A stretch of DNA of 64,000 bases from Polytrichum commune (taxonomy: Eukaryota; Streptophyta; Polytrichopsida; Polytrichales; Polytrichaceae), in contig OX485806.1 of the NCBI GenBank assembly GCA_950295325.1, positions 38,132,001 through 38,196,000 of the forward strand. Direction: 5' to 3'. Of the stretch, positions 46,775 to 58,560 are shown piece after piece. Each line of letters begins with the position of its first letter. The first letter of the stretch is position 1. The translations under genes were made by a program, and so were the position numbers. The notes beneath the pieces are model-generated. The model had not been told where the DNA came from. It saw nothing but the letters and a program-made list of their open reading frames with translations, and did no database searches.

Positions 46775-47125
46775 CCTAGGCACTTCGTGATGAAAACTCC
46801 ATAGCCATCAAATAGGGGAGGCGGTGGATAAAAGTGAGCAACATACATACCTCAAGCCGATGTCGCCGGTACGGGCACCTTAAAGCCTTACTGCATGTTC
46901 AGCAGCACTGCCGCCCACACCGTCGCATCTCGCGTTCACCAAGGATGTGTAGGACACAAGCCACACATAAAGGCGCGCCTCCTCCGAAACAGAGCACTCT
47001 CAAATGCAATGTTGCAAACCTGAGATATTAGAGACTAGTCACACACTCTTCCTTGTACCTATTGCCCAGAAAACCTTGAGGTATCAGCAGTGTCTCTTCC
47101 GAACTCTTCCGGTGAGTGTGTGAGG
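46775..47125. repeat. Second copy of the ~350-bp block
   Basis: Direct, well-conserved copy of 40405-40735, here outside any recognisable transposon ends. Confidence 0.75.
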
Positions 47126-48062
47126 AGGTATAGGAGCTAAGGTCCCGCTAAGGTGCTGGAAAGAACTGCATACAGCAGCTCACTACTAAGTTGCAGGAGA
47201 TGTACAGTACTAGGCTACCTACAGACGCTGTTGATCTGGGCATACAGGAAGGAGAGCAATAAGTTAATGGGGGGACGAGGCAGGGCTGCAACGGCAGCTG
47301 CGGCTCTCATCAGTGGGAGGGCCAGAGTTGGGGAAGTTTTTGAAGCCTTTAGTGGCTAATTGCCGGTAGTTGCTACGAAGGGTCGGATTTTTTCCAATTT
47401 ACATCGGCAAGAGCCGGTCTTTTGTAAAATCAATCGGCCAATTGCCTATATTTTCATATTTTCATTGGCCAATATCCGATTAAATGGAATTTATATCGGC
47501 ATTGATTGTTTAAAAATGTATGAAAAGTTTTTAGAAATCTTGAATAAGTGAAAAGAAAGGCATGTTCAAAACTTTAAATTTGAAGAGTTAATATCCTTGG
47601 GAATTGAACCTAGCAATGCCTTCACCGCTTGAAGGCCAAGGGTCCCCCAATTCTTCATAGAAGCAATTGGATTTGGTCATGGAAAGGTTGCATAATTCAA
47701 AAAGTTTAAGGTTTAGGGTACTTCCTCGAGTGCATCATCAGATGCCCCAGACAAATAGCGCTCTGGATGCTTCCGGCTGAAATCCAGTAACTCACAAGAA
47801 GAATCGGCTACATTTCCGGGACATTTTCTGGTCCATCGGCTCATTGCCGGAGGATTGAAATTACAGTCGGATTGCCATCCGATGGTTGGAAATTTGGACT
47901 GGCCATGAGGGGAAATCCATCGGTTGATAATGAACTAGCCGTCGGTTTTCCCCGAACATAGGCGAGGGCCCCTAGGCAAACCCTAACCCTGAAAAAAATG
48001 GAGGTGACGTGGCCGCCCCAAAGGGCGGCATTTCGGGAAGAGGATATAAGCCTCCTCCTCGG
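47126..48062. other. Stretch without supported gene
   Basis: Contains repeated short ATCGGC/CGGCCAATTGCC-type words around 47400-47500 and 47820-47940, but no gene or transposon end that I can support. Confidence 0.35.
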
Positions 48063-48340
48063 TAAACAAATTATGACTGACCTAGTACGGTGGCATAGCC
48101 CAAGAACCGGGACAGTCAAACTACAGTCGGCCTTCCTTGCTTTGATAGAATGACACATTTTAGGAAATGCCAAAACCCTTCGTGTTCATATCGGGAATCT
48201 ACACTATATAAAGTACATGGGTCTTAAATGGTTACTATTCCCGACTAGCCCACTGCATCTCCTAGGATATGAAACACGAGATTAGAATGAGATGGGTAGC
48301 CAATCCAAATAGAGGCCGTAGTCACTTTCCTCATAATGTT
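48063..48340 (+). repeat. Dispersed repeat family, copy 2
   Basis: High similarity to 42358-42640 with a few substitutions. Confidence 0.8.
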
Positions 48341-48484
48341 TTCTCATAATGGCGAATTAACCCTGAAATCTCAACCTTTGCATTTCGGCAGATGGCCCAT
48401 CCCATGCCTTTGGATTCCAGGCATGTGCACTTTGGACTCCGAGTCATTGTCCCCACTTCCCATCCCCATTGAGGAATCTTTTGA

Positions 48485-48840
48485 AATTAAATAAAAATAA
48501 ACAATTCGCGACTGACCTAGTACGGTGGCAAAGCCAAAGAACTCGGACAACCAAACTACAGTCAAGCCGCCTTGCTTTGATAGAATAGCACATTTTGGGA
48601 AACGCCAAAAACCATCGTATTCATATCGGGAATCTACACTATATAAAATAGATGGGTCTTAAATGCTTTTACTCTTTTTGACTAGCCCACTGCATCTCCT
48701 AGGATATGAAACACGCAATTGGAATGAGTTGATCAACCAATCCAAATAGAGGCCGTAGTCACTTTCCTCATAATGTTTGGAGTTTGTATGAATAAGTTAT
48801 TCATTGGTTTTGTTAGTGCTCCACCCAACCATCGAGGACG
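48485..48840 (+). repeat. Dispersed repeat family, copy 3
   Basis: Third, more diverged copy; also shares the upstream CCATCCCATGCC(T/C)(C/T)(T/C)GGATTCCA block (48395-48440) with 42255-42290. Confidence 0.8.
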
Positions 48841-50100
48841 ATGTCTGATTTTAAATCTAAATTTTATTTTTTCTATTTCTATCTTTTCTCCTACAAAAAA
48901 AGTGAAAATTTCTAAATTGTCACTTTTTTAATGGTAACTATCTTACTTCTCTATAGATTCTTTTAGTATTCTATTAAAAATACTTTATCTCTTTAGGATC
49001 TGATACTACACCCCTGTCTAATACACAACTTAAATCAACCTTATTATATAGTGAATTTCATTTTTTTATAAATGAAAGTTTAGCTATAACCATTTTCTAA
49101 ATAATCCTTACTCAGTTAGTAAATTATACTGATTTAGGTAGTGAAAAAAATCCAAATAATATTGTATAAGGATTTATGATTTGTGTTTTCAATTATGTGC
49201 CAAACCAAATTTGGATGTTGAGTATTTTAATAATTTGAGTGTTGAATTATTATTATTAGTGATATTACCTTGTATGAACTCAAAATGAAAGAGGTTAGGG
49301 GTGAAAAGGTTGTTCAAAAGCGTTGGAATTTCAAGTCAAATCAATGATGTGTTATAATTTGTAATTTAATTTCAAAAATGCTTGTTGTGGACCATACATA
49401 CAAAAGGAAATTGTACAAGATGAATTTCAAACTACGTTCATACAATTGGAACTAGCAACATCATTGTTGTTTTTCATCAATCATTTTGGGAACAATTGAC
49501 AACATATACTCATTGATTTGGCCCCTTGAGTAGGATTTCAAGATGAGTCGTATATATTGCTTTGCATACCCTTGGCATTTGCCATCCCAACCCATGTGGA
49601 AACAAAGATATAGGATATATCCTCCTCTTCACTTTATCTCTCCTCTTTCCATCCCTACACCTCCATCTATTCCGTCACAATTGCTACAAATGTGAAGCAC
49701 ATGTTCAACTCAATCTCATTGTCAAAATCTAAAATTTGAATTGTATGTGTATAGAACATGCCTAAAAACATGCGTGAAGCTTTAATTGTTTAACATCCTT
49801 CAGAGTTCGTCACAAAGGACGTAAGTGATCTCCAACTTCAAATTCTTAATGGAACTATCAAATTGAAGATATCCATGCTATATAGGTAATATAGGTCAAC
49901 CCAATTATGATTACTAATGAGCCTACAATGGTTATCATGTTTTGAGTACAAAATCCAATCTCTTTTGAATAGATGTCTTTATGGTATCCGTCCTTTTAGT
50001 CACTCCTAACTACATACCACTGAAATATAGGTGTTTGATTCAAGATAAGTAACCAAATTATGCACAAATTCTATCTTAGGTGATTCATTGAATGTTAATT
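48841..50100. other. AT-rich stretch without supported gene
   Basis: No open frame of note and no repeat ends recognised. Confidence 0.4.
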
Positions 50101-50270
50101 CATAATATTATTCAGATCCATAACAAGGTTTTGTGGGACTAACGGCATTTCATAGAATATTCTCTTATATTTCCCACATTCAACCTGAATGTGGGAAATA
50201 TTAGGAAATATTCTTTGGAATATTTTCAATCCCACAAAACATTGTTATGAATTATAGGAATAATGTTATG
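50101..50270. mobile_element. 170-bp hairpin MITE
   Basis: Nearly the whole element folds on itself. Ends are CATAATATTATTC and GAATAATGTTATG (one mismatch as inverted repeats); internal pairs include TTTTGTGGGA/TCCCACAAAA and the central ATTTCCCACATTC / GAATGTGGGAAAT with a 5-nt loop. No clear target duplication, so superfamily unassigned. Confidence 0.75.
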
Positions 50271-51778
50271 TTCGACTTGCAACAATGAACCAATTTATCT
50301 AGGGCGCATTCTTTTTGGAAAACACATATTCTCTTTGATGTTTGTTGTTATGAGACATATGATTTCTCATGAACAATTTAGTATTTTTTGGAACACCAAA
50401 GTTGGGTCACATTATGACAAAAGTTTCAACAAGTTGTAACAAGACAACATATCAATATGAAAGAGTTCAACTATTAATGTGGTCCGCAATAGGCATGTGA
50501 CATGGTACTATTTTGTGCCACACAAAATCAAAATATCTACAGTAGATACAAAAGTATATAACTTGGGACCAATTGTTGTTCAAACCCCTACTACATGAAG
50601 CTTCAGACCTTTAAATATCACCTCCACAATGGGTCCCTATTATAACTTGGTAAAACCCATGTAAAGCATTCAAGTCTTTGAAATTAGATAAATTCATAAC
50701 AAGCAAACTTCGCTCGGGTTTTACTTCATTTATTGGGGATGATAGGAGATCCCAATGTGAGACTATTTATTAAAAAGAGGGCACTTGAGTGGGAGAAAGC
50801 AAACAATCCCCTATTGGTAGGGCAATTGTTTTCACTGTGTGAATTGCACGGAGGACGTGCTACTTGTGGGTGGACTTCAACCAACATAAAGGTAGTTGCT
50901 TGTCACACAATATCGCTCTCGTACAAAAAAAAAGGTTTTTAATGCGAGTTAGGCTTACAAAGTATACATATGGAATGTGTATTGTTCCATTTAGTTTCCA
51001 ATACATATGAATAGAGCCGTGTGCATAATGTGGGAGAGGTAAGTGTACCCTAAGACCCCCAAAAGATTTCTCACAAGAGAAGTTTATTTGATCCATGAAC
51101 TCCTTGTATCCAGGCTCAAGAGTTCGTATGTTTTCATTCATGAAGCAGCTTTTGTCACACCCAATTTGTAAAAAGTGCCCGTGGGTGTGACAATATTACA
51201 CAAATGATATTCGTGCCAATCACTATAAATATTATAGAGTCTAATACACTGTATTTTAAAAACTTGAGAGTAACGTTACATCCTATATCACATATTAATC
51301 TTAAAGAAATGTTTGCGTTCATCTTAAAACCTACATAGTACATCTTATTTTTTTGAATACCTCACAAAGGTTAAGACATTTCTTCCATGTTAGTCCCAAC
51401 ACTATTGGGCTTGTGCGTACTACCACACACTTGCATTTGACATAATGGTCCTTTGTGTCAAAGTAGTCATTTGCCAAAATGATCACTTTTACACCAAAGG
51501 ACCATTGAGTCAATTGCAAGTGGGTGTTTGAACCCACCATCCTAGTTATAGAAAGATTTGCCCACTCATCCACACATATGGTCGCTTTGTAAGCTCCTTG
51601 TTGTTAAACAACTTGGAAACATTCCTCTATATATAGAAAGAGATAGATAGATTTGGTAAAGGCTAAAGAATCTATATTTATTTCCAAAAAATAATTTAAA
51701 AAAGCATATGCGACCCACATAAATTTGCAAAATATTTAAAGAAATGATCATGTCAGGCATGTGAAAGAAGGGAAGCAC
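50271..51778. other. Stretch without supported gene
   Basis: Short ORFs only. A CCATTGTGTCAAA-like inverted pair around 51445-51510 (AATGGTCCTTTG(T)GTC / CAAAGGACCATTG) forms a possible hairpin. Nothing else. Confidence 0.4.
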
Positions 51779-53642
51779 TAGGAGGCACCACGTTCCAATC
51801 CTAGCTTTGTAACTAAGCATCACATTTCTCTCTCTGTCTTTCCACAATTATTACATGATGAGTTAGTTGAGATTGGAGGGCCTTCCCATAGTTGCAAGAG
51901 CAAGGTAGGCTGCTTACCTCACTCGAGCTTTTTATAAATTTATCCACTGGGTTTACCTCACCTAGTTTTGGTACTTACTGCATGCCTGATGTTGAAGTTT
52001 ACCTCATCTAGCCTCGCGATGTGGTTGATATGAAAGAAAATTATTATTAGCTTTTGGGCTAAACATGCTGCAAAGAAAATAAAAGCCTTCATTAAATATT
52101 GCTGAATATTCAAAGTCAAAAATTCTAGCACGGGTAGATCACTCTAAGGCATTTTTGTGCACCACGTGCGGCTGGCGGTTTTTTGTTTTGGGGCTATTTA
52201 CCTTCAAGGGTTGAATTAAAGCGTCCCTATAATTACTTAAATTTCAAAAATGGCCCATTTGTTTGCACCCTTCCATTACTTATATTGTCCAAGTCACTGC
52301 AAATTTTTGTACTCTATATTCCTTTTAAGTAATAAAAACTAATCTACTTCCTAACGCAATTGACGAGTGTTGAGGGAAAGCATGGAAACAAAGAAGGGTG
52401 CAAAGAGTAATACCATTGCAAACATAGTTATGAAGAAAACACATAGGAGACCATAGCAAAGTAATATCATTGCAAACACTGTTATGATGAAAACACATAG
52501 GAGATGCCAGCACAAATACCATAGCGGTCATTACCATACTAAACATACCTTCTAGGATCCTTATCTTCAGCCCCTATATTAATTTTACAAAAAAATAATG
52601 GCCCACTTTTTATGTCCATCTAACTTACTTATAATGGGATTGTCTACATTTAATGGCCCCTTCATTATTTGGAATTCCTTTATAATTTTTATTTCAAGTG
52701 ATTTTAATCCTCTCTATATTATGCCGCACGTCGTTTTTAAAATGCACTAAGTGATCTACCCGTGAATTCTAGCTTCTTTAAACCAATCCCTAGGCCCCAC
52801 GATGACGACCTTTGCATATGATGAGAACCCCCACCTCCATTGTCTAGAACCAACACAACATAATTTGGGTACAAGACTCAAGCTAGATCAAAGTCCAAGA
52901 TGGCCACCCTCACGATCCCATCTGGTTTGGTTGTAAAACCATCCCCTTGCATCCCAGGTACCGGCCCCCTTGTTGCCTAGAACCAACCCCCTTTGTATCC
53001 ATAACCGACCGACCCCCTTGGCTTTGTGGGCGTACCCCCTTGGCTTTGTGGGCGTACCACCTTGGCATTGTGGGCTTGAACCATTCCCCCATGTGAATGG
53101 AATGGCTAAAATAGGCATTGACAAGCAACCTTAAACCCATCTTGAAACTGACCCGAGATAGAGTGGAACTTGTTACCTACCCTACATGGAGGTAGTGGAG
53201 GTTGGTATGAGGTGGCGCCACTAATTGCACCTAGAACCATTACTATGTGGGCCCGAGCACTCCTACACCATGGGGAACAATTCAAGTCAATAGAGCGTTG
53301 GCGATTTGGAGGCATTTATAAATGTTGAATTTGGGTGGGGTGTTGATTTTAGCACCCTCTACCTTATATGGATTATTACCTATTGACTACTCATACTTCG
53401 TCAATAAATCATGCAAAATGCCACCACCTAACAAAAAATGTAGAATTTTCTTTGCACACATTCACATAGGGTATTTCCTAAGACCCTAGTTGTCATAAAA
53501 GTAAAGGAGTGTTAAATGGTTACTCTTTACGAGTAGCCCAATTCTCCTAAGATATGAAACACATATTAAGTACGGGTTGGTTAGCAAATCCAAAACGAGG
53601 TTGTAGCCACTTTTCTCGTAACTTTTGGAGCTCGGATGAACA
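51779..53642. repeat. Segmental repeat, paralogue of 61420-62330, with insertions
   Basis: Shared blocks include TAACTAAGCATCACATTTCT, GCAAGAGCAAGGTAGGCTGC and GACGACCTTTGCATATGATG. Compared with 61420-62330 this copy holds the 636-bp transposon at 52129, an extra ~590 bp at about 52843-53430, and a LINE at its right edge. The extra part includes three 25-27 bp tandem copies of CCCTTGGCTTTGTGGGCGTA near 52990-53070. Confidence 0.8.
52129..52764. mobile_element. 636-bp non-autonomous hAT-like element
   Basis: Ends CACGGGTAGATCACT / AGTGATCTACCCGTG (15 bp perfect) with a second shared block inside (CACGTGCGGC), flanked by a perfect 8-bp duplication AATTCTAG (52121-52128 and 52765-52772). Its left ~420 bp match the left end of the 4.45-kb element (36696-37090) and its right ~230 bp match that element's right end (40905-41141), so it is an internal-deletion relative. 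The paralogous site near 62022 lacks the insertion. Confidence 0.9.
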
Positions 53643-54737
53643 CCCAGATAAATTACTAATAACAACAATTATACACCATATATATTGGACCTCACACAAA
53701 ATCCACATACACAAAGTGCAAGCACACTTGGGCATTACTGGAAACAAAATAGCTGACACACTAGCCAACGAAGAGACGCTAAAAAAAACCAACCACTACA
53801 TCTCACATACACATAGCTCACCCTACTCCATATTGGCTAGCAAGCTACCCGACTGCCACACACAATGGAGCCATCTTTAACCTTCACACATTCATAGTAA
53901 AAGAACATAGAAATCATGAACATGACGCAATCAAAAACAAATTCCCATACGTTGACCAATGGTCATCAACAATCAAATAAACCATAAACTCTCTAACTAC
54001 TTTTGGAAAACCAAAAGTGTAATAGACGCCCAAATCACCCAAACTTTAAAATTTAGATATGCGCAAAACATGGGTAATTATAGAAAAAATATGTTATGGC
54101 CCCTCACACATCAAAATCCCAATTGCATAATGTGCCATAACAATAGCATAGACACATGGCCACACCTCCTATCAATATGCAAAACCCCATTTATAAAGGG
54201 CCTAAGAATAGCACGACATAACAAAGCAGTACATCTCATCACCCAAATACTACAAGCCAACAAAAACACCCGGTTTTTCACACTGACCAATGCACACAAA
54301 TTTAACAACAAACCACCCAACCAAACAGTCCTGGACTGGCTCCTCAAATGCACATGTCCCGGAACCAAATACAAACACCAATATCACCCTCTCATGCACT
54401 TACAGTCCAACTCATAGAATGCACATACTGCCATGACATATTCCCCGATCAAGCCCTCACACAAAAACATACCAAACATCCACTAATTAACATCATACAA
54501 AATAATGGATGGAAAACCAACCCCCTCATTACCATCACAACTTGGGTGAGAGGTGCTATACATGAACATTCCGATCCATTTAAAAAATTGGCCGATCTAG
54601 ACATCCCAAAATCAAGCACTGAAACCCTCATGAAGCTGCCTTCATACAATGCATGTGGGATATCTCAACTCCCACTTCCCACAAACCATATGGGTTTATT
54701 TAAAGGGGATCGCTATTTCCACACCTTCTTTGGCTAG
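53643..54737 (+). pseudogene. 5'-truncated LINE remnant (RNase H and zinc-knuckle end)
   Basis: Plus-strand open frames hold the C-terminal end of a non-LTR retrotransposon polyprotein: IHIHKVQAHLGITGNKIAD (RNase H, with the conserved AHxGxxGN...AD), then CIMCHNNSIDTWPHLLSIC (C-x2-C...H...C), then KGLRIARHNKAV, and finally CTYCHDIFPDQALTQKHTKH (C2H2-like). An in-frame stop lies at 53878-53880 and a frameshift near 54390, so the copy is dead. No reverse transcriptase is present; the left edge abuts the segmental repeat, consistent with 5' truncation at insertion. Confidence 0.7.
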
Positions 54738-55973
54738 ATTCACACCTTTTTGCCGGTTCGGTTGCCGTGTCACTGAGGCGCTATATATGAGATTCTTCAT
54801 GGTGCATCCGGACCGTTGATCCAGCAAGGCCCATCCAAGGGCCTCAATGATCCTAGGTGGCGGTGGGGTGAGGGGCGGGGGTCGTGCTTGCCACCAAGGC
54901 GGGGTGGGGCCGTGGGCCTCATGTCTTTTTTGGGGAGGCCGGATTTAGGGTGGTGTCGGGCCTAGTGGCTAGGCCTACTTATTATATAACTAGTTGGTTA
55001 GCCTTACTCTACTTACTAAATAACTAGTTGGTTACCCTTACTCTACTTACTAAATGACTAGTTGGTTACCCTTACTCTACTTACTAAATGACTAGTTGGT
55101 TACCCTTACTCTACTTACTAAATGACTAGTTGGTTACCCTTACTCTACTTACTAAATAACTTGTCCCAGAATTGATGGGAACTCGTACCCGTTAATGTAG
55201 ATGGGTCTTAAATGGTTAATTTTCAAACTAGCCTACTTATGGCATGATATGAAACAAGTTGGTTAGTACGAGATGGTTAGCAAATCCAAATCAAAATTTA
55301 GGAGCTCATATGAATATCTTAGTCATTATCAAAGTGAAGATTATTATGGTGTCAATAATGATCATATAGGTCTCCATACCTAACTTCAAGATTTGCACAT
55401 ATACCACTCAAATATACATGTGAGCTCCTAAATTCATATGAGCTCCTAAATTTTGATTTTGATTTGCTAACCATCTCGTACTAACCTACTTGTTTCATAT
55501 CATGCCATAAGTAGGCTAGCTTGAAAGATAACCATTTAAGACCCATCTACATTAACGGGTACGAGTTCCCATCAATTCCGGGACAAGTTATTTAGTAAGT
55601 AGAGTAAGGGTAACCAACTAGTCATTTAGTAAGTAGAGTAAGGGTAACCAACTAGTTATTTAGTAAGTAGAGTAAGGCTAACCAACTAGTTATATAATAA
55701 GTAGGCCTAGCCACTAGGCCCGACACCACCCTAAATCCGGCCTCCCCAAAAAAGACATGAGGCCCACGGCCCCACCCCGCCTTGGTGGCAAGCACGACCC
55801 CCGCCCCTCACCCCACCGCCACCTAGGATCATTGAGGCCCTTGGATGGCCTTGCTGGATCAACGGTCCGGATGCACCATGAAGAATCTCATATATAGCGC
55901 CTCAGTGACACGGCAACCGAACCGGCAAAAAGGTGTGAATCTAGCCAAAGAAGGTGTGGAAATAGCGATCCCC
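54705..55973. repeat. Large inverted repeat (612- and 541-bp arms, 116-bp loop)
   Basis: Arm 54705-55316 is matched, nearly base for base, by the reverse complement of 55433-55973. The arms include the end of the LINE frame, the LINE 3' region, a 34-bp tandem repeat and a copy of the dispersed repeat family. The 71-bp length difference is almost entirely two extra 34-bp units in the left arm. High arm identity implies recent origin or gene conversion. Confidence 0.9.
54979..55160. repeat. 34-bp tandem repeat, five units
   Basis: Unit core ACTAGTTGGTTACCCTTACT; the inverted arm holds the same repeat with three units at 55583-55705. Confidence 0.9.
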
Positions 55974-58440
55974 TATTTAAACCTTATTATTCATTCTTAT
56001 GCCTCTAACAATCACCATACAATGACTACGAGCAACCTATTGCTCTACCTTCAACACGTCCATCTAACATAACCTACCATATTAAACTTGCCGACCTTAA
56101 TGGAATCACAAGTTGCATTTGAGTGATATGGCCAACTTATACTTGGTTTTGTCATAATCTGCATTTTGTTTTTCAAAAAAAAATCCTCTTGACTTTTGCT
56201 AATGTTTTTGGCATGGATTATGATTCCACTCTCGATAGAGTCGTGGATGATTCACATTCAACAAACTTTGGGGAAAATGCCGGTCAATCAAGAAGTAACA
56301 ATCTAATCAATATGACAGTTGGAATCTCATTGTTGTAATATTGAGGTCTCATTTTGACCTTTTAGGTTTGAAGAAAGAATCCTTAAATGAGTGAAAGAAA
56401 AATCTAAAACAAAGTTGCTATGTAAAATATTGTGGAATTTGCATAATGTAATCTGGTAACAAGATAAATAGGGACACCAAATTGTTCTGTAACAATTGTT
56501 GCATGTAAATTTGACCCCCCCCCCCAAAAAAAAAATTATTGATGAAAGTTTTGTTTGCTTTATTGAGGTAGGAGTATATTTTCCATAGCTTAAATTAGGC
56601 ACCTCATTGTACATCAAGACAAAAAGTTCATGGTAAACACCGAGAAAACACCTCTGAAGGGAAAGGGGGGGGGGGGGTGGATGCACTCAATGTAGGCAGC
56701 CGAGGATTCGTGGCACTCAAGTAAAGTCATCCGGTAACAAAAATCGGATGAGTCCATCAAGAAGCTCGGATGGAGCTTACTGTAGTGAAACACCTCCGAG
56801 TTGGCATGTAAGACTTATTTTCTCCCTCATAGCTATTTTTTAAATATTAATTAGTCGGCAGGGGGCAATGATATGGCCTTGGATGCTCTAAGCCTATTTT
56901 CTGACCTCCCATGAGTTATTTCCAAGGCCATGATGTGGCTTTACATTCCACATGGTTCTTTTGATAAATATCGCAAGATATCAATGTGTGCAATATATAA
57001 TTATGACGTGTTGTCATGAACATTGTTTTTGTTCATAATTCATTTATTTTGCACAGGTGTGCTTGCTCAAACATTTGTAATATGTCAAAATAATATATAT
57101 CACCTTATGATAAATCGGTGAACTAAAAAAATCATTTAAATAATATATATATATATATAATCTATTTTAAAATGATTAATATATACCATGTGACGAGGAT
57201 AAATTATTACAATAATTCAGATAGCCTATAGTCAGAAACTTATGATTTTCCGAGTATACCCCATCCATAACGTTGTCCCACAAGTCTAATTCCAAATAAT
57301 ATATCATTTATTTATACCTTATATTATATTACCTCAAAAATAATATTTATATTTATATTTATTGTTCTATGTTTTCTATTCTATCTTCATTGTTTTATTT
57401 TTGTCATCTTATGAACACTTGCACTAATCTATCATTAGAATGACATATAATTTTAAATGGTAAGTCACAAAATTATAACCTCAATGTTAATGAGGATTTT
57501 GTAATGTTTTTGACCTCCAAGTTAATTACGTGCTTCATTGATGGTTTCACTTCCGGAATGAAATCCCAATCAATTGCTTATTTGCTAATTGGAAGTGCAC
57601 ATATATATATTGGATTTTAGACCTTGAAGGTGAAGTGCATTCAATATGGGATTTGTAGTCAAGCAGCCTTCAAGAATGCAAGGGCAATGTTTTTTTCGAA
57701 GTTGGGCAAGGCGGACAACAATTTTCGGTCGGGTTTAGAAAATTTCTAAGGGTTGCCTGTGAGCCCAAAATGGTGCTCACATGTGGTGATTAACCCTTTG
57801 AAACCATTTTTAGTTTGACTTTGATGTGTTATGATTATTCACAAAAATATAAAAAGAGTGAAGTGTGGCTTGGATTTAAGTTTAGACATTAGGCGGTGTT
57901 GTGTGATTGTTTCAAGGTTTAAGTTCAATGAGGGAATGCCTTGACTAGGTGAGTATGGAGTAAAGTGAGGCACAAGGGGATCCGCGGGTTAAATGCCCAC
58001 TTTAGGATCCACCTTGTTGGTTTAGGAACGGAAGGGTCTTGTGGATGGGATGAGTCCCTACTTAGGAGGAGAAGGTTAAGGGGTTGTGATTGGAGGCTCT
58101 AATCCTCTCACCCTATCCTTACCTCATGCCCTCACTCCCTCTTTGCTACTTAAGACTTCCCTCTTTCATTCTTCGTCTCTCTTTTCCCTCTTCAAGTTTG
58201 CTCACTCCTCCCCTCTCTTGAGTGTGGAGGTGTGTAGGAATGTATGTGGTAGTGTAGTGTGATTAGAGGGTTACATGTAGTCTAGGATTCAACCAAAGGA
58301 GGGTTAGCCAATTAATCATTAGTTTTTAGTGATAGGAGCTCATATGTCAATTTAGTTTGAATATGGTTTAGCTTAGTTGATAGCACTATATTATGACTAG
58401 TCAAGTGCTTAAGCTTAAGTATTTAAGAGGAAGGAGACTA
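55974..58440. other. Stretch without supported gene
   Basis: Contains poly-C/poly-A (56514-56536) and poly-G (56665-56680) runs, a TA run near 57146-57160, and at 56699 a single end-like copy of the GCCGAGGATTCGTGGCACTC motif whose inverted partner lies at 59459-59478. No gene supported. Confidence 0.4.
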
Positions 58441-58449
58441 AGCTGGTGA

Positions 58450-58560
58450 CTGGGAGCTGAGACCGAACAGACCAAGTTGCTGGACTGCAGCCGAGACCGA
58501 ACAGACTAAGCTACTAACTAGGAGCTGAGACCGAACAGACTAAGCTGCTGGATTGGTTAA
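58450..58560. repeat. 33-34 bp tandem repeat, three units
   Basis: GAGACCGAACAGAC(C/T)AAG recurs at 58459, 58493 and 58526. Relatives of CTGGGAGCT extend to about 58610. Confidence 0.75.

Noticed and set aside
47590-47660. Possible tRNA (GAATTGAACCTAGCAATGCC-like segment)
   Set aside because: Resembles a reversed T-arm only; no acceptor stem, D-arm or anticodon arm can be paired.
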